This document shows, piece after piece, positions 54,353-58,174 of a stretch of 58,174 nt of DNA. Position 1 is the stretch's first letter, and each line of letters begins with the position of its first letter. The translations under genes and the position numbers were made by a program. The stretch comes from Chloroherpetonaceae bacterium. Lineage in GTDB: Bacteria > Bacteroidota > Chlorobiia > Chlorobiales > Chloroherpetonaceae. The stretch covers positions 1-58,174 of the forward strand of contig JANQGG010000011.1 in the NCBI GenBank assembly GCA_028277445.1. The letters are read 5' to 3'. A model generated the notes under the pieces. It was not told the origin of the DNA and ran no database searches. It worked only from the letters and a program-made list of their open reading frames with translations.

Positions 54353-55996
54353 ATGATCAGCCCGTTCAGAAGTTGTGCCTTAGTATTACTTCTTGTATTG
54401 AGTTCCGCTGTAACATTACCGGCCAAAACACCAAACCATGTCCCTATTTCCAAACAAAAAGGCTATGCTCAGCTCAATCCAAAACGACTCGGTGCTCATC
54501 TTCGGTTTCTTTCTCACGACCTTCTTGAAGGCCGTGAAACCACCGAGCGCGGTCAAAAATTAGCCGCCACTTATATTGCTTCAACCTTTCAGCGAATAGG
54601 ACTTGAGCCTTTAGGCGATAGCTTATTGTACTTTCAGCCTTTTTCGGTTCAAACCCATCTTATCAAACATCCACCCAGCATTTCCTTGATCTCTAGCACA
54701 GAGAACTTCACGCTCTATGAAAACACGGATTTTTTAACAGACTTTTTCTTTTTCCCGACTCATTTAAATGGCCTGGATACATTGCTTGGCGATCTGGTTG
54801 TGCTGGGTCACAAAACCAATATTTTGCCGGATAATTTTAACGAGCTTGAACTTCGTGGCAAAATTGTGTTAAGCTTTTCCGCGCCGCCACCTAATGACAA
54901 CACCAGCGACACCGCAACATTTAATCTTAAAAAATTTTGGCGGGAAACCCGTTTGCACCAATCTGCAGCAGGTTTGAATGATGCAAAAGCCGTGTTGATC
55001 GTTAGGGATGCCCTACCCCACACAACGCTATCTGATCTTGGGTTAAGCTTCAAAGAAAAAATTTACACCAAGCCCATGAAGCTAAGCGAACGAATGGACA
55101 TTAACGACAGAAACGCATCGCTTTCCACGTTCTATGTTTCTACCGAACTTGCAAACCAGATCATCAAACCGTTGAATACGACCATTCACGCCTTACAAAC
55201 GCACATCACAAAAACCGGAAAAGTCGTAAAAGCCAGTCTGCCTTCTACCAAGCTTAGGATATCAACCGGACTTACACAAGAAACAAGGCGAACGGAAAAC
55301 GTGCTGGGACTTTTAAAAGGCTCTGATCCCAAACTCAATCAGGAAGTCATTGTGCTTTCGGCGCATTACGATCACATTGGCATCTCGCAAGAAAACGAGG
55401 TTTATAATGGGGCAGATGATAATGGTTCAGGGACAAGCGCCGTTTTGAGTATCGCGGAAGCTATGGTTCAAAACCCAAATCGGCCGAAGCGAAGCGTTGT
55501 TTTTTGTTGTTTTACCGGCGAAGAAAAAGGATTGCTCGGCTCAAAATACTATGCCTTGCACCCAAAGTTTTCACCGGATAAGACCATCGCAGCTGTTAAC
55601 TTGGATATGATTGGACGGGTCGACACAAAATATCTTCATCGGGGAAATTCCCATTACATTTATGTTATTGGCCCAGATAGTCTAAGCCATGAACTGGATC
55701 AGATTTTAAAAAAAGTAAATCAAGAAACCGTTAATTTAACCTTGGATTACAGTTTTAACGATCTGGCAGATCCAAATCGTTACTATTATAGAAGCGATCA
55801 CTACCATTTTGCCAAAAAAGGCATCCCCTCCGTTTTCCTCTTTAATGGCCTTCATAAGGATTACCACCAAACATCCGATACATTTGAAAAAATCGACGCG
55901 CAAAGCCTTACGGCACGATCAAAATTGGTCTACGGCTTTCTTTGGAAACTGGCAAACTTATCCCATTCCTTGCGCCGCATGGCTAAACCTCATTAA
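54353..55996 (+). CDS. M28 family zinc aminopeptidase, secreted
   Basis: 547 residues from ATG at 54353 with a signal peptide (FRSCALVLLLVLSSAVTLPAK). The N-terminal part has LRFLSHDLLEGRETTERGQ, typical of M28 exopeptidases, and a middle PA-like inserted region. The zinc site is complete: VLSAHYDHIG, YNGADDNGSGTSAV, FTGEEKGLLGS, VNLDMIGR and HKDYHQTSDTF. It probably trims peptides in the periplasm. Twenty-one nt follow the symporter stop, so the two may form a peptide/amino-acid use unit. Confidence 0.93.
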   Translation: MISPFRSCALVLLLVLSSAVTLPAKTPNHVPISKQKGYAQLNPKRLGAHLRFLSHDLLEGRETTERGQKLAATYIASTFQRIGLEPLGDSLLYFQPFSVQTHLIKHPPSISLISSTENFTLYENTDFLTDFFFFPTHLNGLDTLLGDLVVLGHKTNILPDNFNELELRGKIVLSFSAPPPNDNTSDTATFNLKKFWRETRLHQSAAGLNDAKAVLIVRDALPHTTLSDLGLSFKEKIYTKPMKLSERMDINDRNASLSTFYVSTELANQIIKPLNTTIHALQTHITKTGKVVKASLPSTKLRISTGLTQETRRTENVLGLLKGSDPKLNQEVIVLSAHYDHIGISQENEVYNGADDNGSGTSAVLSIAEAMVQNPNRPKRSVVFCCFTGEEKGLLGSKYYALHPKFSPDKTIAAVNLDMIGRVDTKYLHRGNSHYIYVIGPDSLSHELDQILKKVNQETVNLTLDYSFNDLADPNRYYYRSDHYHFAKKGIPSVFLFNGLHKDYHQTSDTFEKIDAQSLTARSKLVYGFLWKLANLSHSLRRMAKPH

Positions 55997-56124
55997 TTTA
56001 TTCTGTTGTGGGCTAATTCCTCGCAGGATGCTTCGAATAGACAATCCGGAACTGGTTAGAATCTTAGTGAAAGACCAAAGATTATGCTTCAAGATGCCGG
56101 ATCAAGTTTCCAATGACGCAACCC
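55997..56124. other. Noncoding spacer at the edge of the accessory region
   Basis: No gene seen. Contains the REP-like string described at 56093-56118. This is the left border of the cassette-like region. Confidence 0.5.
56093..56118. repeat. Fragment of a REP-like intergenic repeat
   Basis: GATGCCGGATCAAG followed by TTTCCAATGACG resembles the dispersed motif of the form GATGCCGGA-CAAG-TCCGGCATGAC in which the second arm has decayed. Resembles the repeats at 58034-58174 in style. Confidence 0.4.
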
Positions 56125-56256
56125 TTAAATTGTCTCAAAACTGACTTTTGCGTTTAATTCTTTTGCTAATTTTTCAAAAAGCTTTTTTTTGTTGTATTTC
56201 AGTTTTTCTTCATACACCTTCACACCTTTTTCAACATATTCTAAACCTTTTTGCAT
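56125..56256 (-). CDS. 43-residue ORF abutting the palindrome; possible remnant
   Basis: Starting ATG at 56256, it encodes a Lys/Glu-rich helical peptide (KGLEYVEKGVKVYEEK...). The same frame stays open for 12 codons upstream (SPQSPTLHILTV), through one arm of the palindrome. I cannot assign it: it may be the C-terminal end of a lost transposase or part of a second cassette. Confidence 0.3.
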   Translation of the reverse strand: MQKGLEYVEKGVKVYEEKLKYNKKKLFEKLAKELNAKVSFETI

Positions 56257-56384
56257 AACGGTAAGTATATGCAAAGTAGGCGATTGCGGGCTTCAAACTT
56301 ATCAAACCGTTACAATTTTGAAGCGTGCTACAACCCTTGGTTTTACTACTATCACGCCTATTTTGTATATACATTGTTATGGGC
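56253..56384 (-). repeat. attC-like imperfect palindrome (cassette recombination site candidate)
   Basis: Two 30-nt arms, 56253-56282 and 56355-56384, are inverted copies of each other: the 21-nt core GTATAT(A/G)CAAA(A/G)TAGGCG and its flank match at about 17 of 21 positions. The arms end in GTTATGC and GTTATGGGC style sequences. The 72-nt interior carries a further dyad, CTTCAAA (56291-56297) with TTTGAAG (56327-56333). This plan (outer conserved ends, bulged stem, variable centre) is the one expected of an integron attC site. It lies 11 nt from the stop of the cassette gene. Confidence 0.55.
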
Positions 56385-56395
56385 TGGGTTTTCAA

Positions 56396-57415
56396 TTATT
56401 TCTGTATTTCTACCAATAATTCTATAATTTCATCAATGTTTTTATTGTTCGTAATTTCAATTCTTGCACAAGGTCCGTTATAGAAATTTTGAACACCTTC
56501 ACTAAGAGTTGTTATTTCATGCTTGTTTATTTTTTCTCTTATTTTTTCTTCATTTAACATAGCAACAATTCCAATCTTCTTTTTCCTAATTTTTAGAAAT
56601 GCAAAATTTCTTTCCTTCCTTAGTGATATGTAATATCTTTGAGAATTAAAATCCAATGATGGAATTTTATTCAACAACTTCTCTTTTAGTTCATTATAAA
56701 TCGACAGCGTGTTTTCATTAATATCTTCCAAATGAAACTGCTCTGTATATACTGACTTCTCTTTATGTTCATCAATATTCTCAGAAACTATATCAATGTT
56801 TTCAATATTTTCAAAGTCAGGAGATAAAGAATAAATGGTATTATCACTTTTTCCATTTGTTCTGTATTCTTTCAAAATTGCAACTTTTACCATCTTTCCC
56901 CAAGTATCTGTATATGTTTCAGTGATTTCAGGAAGTTCCTTTTTTTCTCCGTCTATTATCAACAAAATATTTTGACTATTTTCGATTGTATCCTTGAGAA
57001 ATTTAAAAATCTCTTTTTTTCCGATTTTATTTTTCAATTCTTGTCTTAATTCTTCATCATTGTCAAAGATTGAATATAACTTCTCAATCAATTTTCCTTG
57101 ACTTGATGGGTTTTTAAAGAATGCAAAGAATTTTGTTATTTGGGGAAAAATGTGTCCGAAAAAACTGTGTTTAGCTAATTCAACTTCAACAAGATAAAAC
57201 TCAGGATTCTTTTTATCAGAAAAGTCAAATAAGAATCCATCTGGAATAACACCGCCAAAAGAATCATTGTCGATTTTCTTTTTTGCATCTACAAATATTG
57301 TATTTTCTCCAAAAAAGGTTTTGGAATTATCAACGACTAATCTTTCAAATTCTGATTCGAGATTATATTGTGTCTCAGAATATCTAATTCCGTTTTGGTA
57401 AATTACTGTTTCCAT
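56396..57415 (-). CDS. Putative PD-(D/E)XK nuclease-like protein with DUF5655-like C-terminus
   Basis: 339 residues, Lys/Glu/Asn/Ile-rich and noticeably more AT-rich than the genes around it, suggesting transfer. The N-terminal half has IPDGFLFDF (Asp59) followed by FYLVEVELAKH (E77-V-E79), the D...ExE/K layout of PD-(D/E)XK folds. The C-terminal region (ELKEKLLNKIPSLDFNSQRYYISLRKERNFAFLKIRKKKIG, in segments) looks like DUF5655, a domain frequent in accessory regions. Likely a nuclease-like accessory or defence protein; activity is not proven since Glu79 replaces the usual Lys. Flanked by inverted GTTATGGGC ends, so probably a gene cassette. Confidence 0.68.
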   Translation of the reverse strand: METVIYQNGIRYSETQYNLESEFERLVVDNSKTFFGENTIFVDAKKKIDNDSFGGVIPDGFLFDFSDKKNPEFYLVEVELAKHSFFGHIFPQITKFFAFFKNPSSQGKLIEKLYSIFDNDEELRQELKNKIGKKEIFKFLKDTIENSQNILLIIDGEKKELPEITETYTDTWGKMVKVAILKEYRTNGKSDNTIYSLSPDFENIENIDIVSENIDEHKEKSVYTEQFHLEDINENTLSIYNELKEKLLNKIPSLDFNSQRYYISLRKERNFAFLKIRKKKIGIVAMLNEEKIREKINKHEITTLSEGVQNFYNGPCARIEITNNKNIDEIIELLVEIQK

Positions 57416-57461
57416 ATCTTATTTTTTCTTAAATATCGTTGTTGTTGTCCTCTTTAACCTT

Positions 57462-57470
57462 GCCCATAAC
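57462..57470 (-). repeat. GTTATGGGC cassette-boundary motif upstream of the accessory gene
   Basis: On the minus strand CGTTATGGGC precedes the gene by about 46 nt and is the inverted match of GTTATGGGC at 56376-56384 on the plus strand. It fits the crossover end (attI or preceding attC) of a cassette. No extended palindrome accompanies it here. Confidence 0.5.
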
Positions 57471-57511
57471 GATAGGTGTATGTTTACCGTAAATATATTT
57501 CGATTATATCT

Positions 57512-57763
57512 TTATTTTTCTAACTTGTTATTATCATGTGCTTTATCGATTAAAATCCGGTCTAATGGGCTTTCTATATTTGCAAGAGACCTTGTGCTTA
57601 CATGAGTATAAATCTCAGTTGTTTTACTCGATGAATGGCCTAATAGGCTTTGAATATATCTTAAATCTACCCCTTGCTCTAATAAATGTGTTGCAAAGCT
57701 GTGTCTTAACATATGCGGTGTAACATTTCGATCAATACCGGTTTTTTCGGCCGCTGTTAAAAT
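57512..57763 (-). pseudogene. Truncated tyrosine integrase, C-terminal remnant
   Basis: The frame reads [23 protein letters not shown] at its open end and finishes in [13 protein letters not shown]; there is an in-frame stop just above Ile at 57764-57766. It keeps HxLRH (PHMLRHSF), [15 protein letters not shown] with the Tyr, and the [11 protein letters not shown] tail found in Bacteroidota XerD-like integrases. About 84 residues, so the N-terminal two-thirds are missing, and any product starting at the internal ATG would lack the core-binding domain and first Arg. Same orientation as the cassette gene, whose start is 96 nt away. Confidence 0.85.
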
Positions 57764-58033
57764 TTAAACGTCTTTCTGCACCGAGAAGATTTTTATTATG
57801 GATAGGCTACTAAACGGACACACTCTAAAAGCAGTACCATGGTTTATTTCTCAATCTTCCTTAACCATACTCAGCAACAGGTATAAAACACTAAACTTAA
57901 ACCGGTTATTTGATGCAGATTAAATACTTCATTTTAACATCTTAGATTTAATTTTCGTCATTCTCTGTTTGGCTTTTTGGCTTTCTTTACCAAAAATTCA
58001 CCCTACTAATGACGAGTTTACCCTTTTTGGTCA
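57764..58033. other. Noncoding region beyond the integrase remnant
   Basis: AT-rich, without a convincing reading frame on either strand. It presumably held the missing part of the integrase and then unrelated sequence. No RNA gene or regulatory site seen. Confidence 0.4.
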
Positions 58034-58174
58034 CCCTGAACTTGTTTCAGGGTCTCAGATAAAGGAGGAACTGTTAGAGATGCTGAAACAAGTTACTAAT
58101 GACAAAATTAGTGTTCCCTGAGCGTGCCGAAGGGAACATGATCTTCAAAATCGGCATTTCGGCAGGCTCAATGC
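58034..58174. repeat. Cluster of REP-like palindromic intergenic repeats
   Basis: CCCTGAA / TTCAGGG (58034-58052), TGTTCCCT / AGGGAACA (58112-58138, perfect 8 bp around GAGCGTGCCGA), a half unit GATGCTGAAACAAGTT (58079-58094) and an inverted TTCGGCAGGCTCA reaching the window edge. Dispersed repeats of this wording occur in many bacterial genomes. Confidence 0.65.

Noticed and set aside
58034-58138. Possible CRISPR-like repeat array
   Set aside because: The units differ in sequence, have no regular spacers and are simple palindromes; no cas genes nearby.

Overview
The window reads as the chromosome of a moderately low-GC (about 40-45% by eye, not computed) Gram-negative bacterium of the Bacteroidota/Chlorobi group. 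LpxA, MlaE, PorV-like and DUF2723 proteins, several lipobox proteins and a reg_prop hybrid kinase point to that group. A BchP/ChlP-type geranylgeranyl reductase and a Ycf49-like (DUF2499) membrane protein point to a phototrophic member, so a Chloroherpeton-like green sulfur bacterium is my best guess. This is inference from family content; no database was searched. Most starts lack a clear Shine-Dalgarno, and several need GTG or TTG.

Layout. 1-6.3 kb: a secreted M15D dipeptidase divergent from ndk, then three proteins that look like enzymes with broken active sites (adenylate kinase-like, Rieske-like, acetyl-CoA synthetase-like), then rsmE and a comF-like gene. 6.4-13.4 kb: a probable minus-strand operon (lipoprotein, hemW, DUF2723 glycosyltransferase, lpxA, ROK kinase). 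13.6-17.6 kb: HAD phosphatase and glycogen synthase, then an Ig-like lipoprotein. 17.7-22.2 kb: clpS and a lipid-linked sugar set (GT2, flippase-like protein, ArnT-like transferase, PAP2 phosphatase). 22.4-25.6 kb: flavodiiron protein, haloacid dehalogenase-like protein, a Cys-containing unknown and a redoxin. 25.7-30.6 kb: PAS histidine kinase with its receiver, and glycyl-tRNA synthetase. 30.8-39.6 kb: orphan MlaE, lipoprotein, geranylgeranyl reductase, a 1608-residue hybrid kinase and the Ycf49-like protein. 39.6-47.7 kb: rng-dapD-ctpA on the minus strand and rnhB-yraN-nucleotidyltransferase-Xer-like on the plus strand. 47.8-56.0 kb: large lipoprotein, pgk, rhomboid protease, PorV-like protein, dicarboxylate symporter, M28 peptidase.

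The last 2.2 kb is accessory DNA. A more AT-rich gene for a putative PD-(D/E)XK/DUF5655 protein is bounded by inverted 9-bp ends (GTTATGGGC and GCCCATAAC). One end belongs to a roughly 130-nt imperfect palindrome built like an integron attC site, and beside the other lies the C-terminal remnant of a tyrosine integrase. I read this as a decayed, same-orientation integron-like unit carrying one cassette. Clustered REP-like palindromes follow to the window edge. I found no rRNA, tRNA, CRISPR array or intact insertion sequence.
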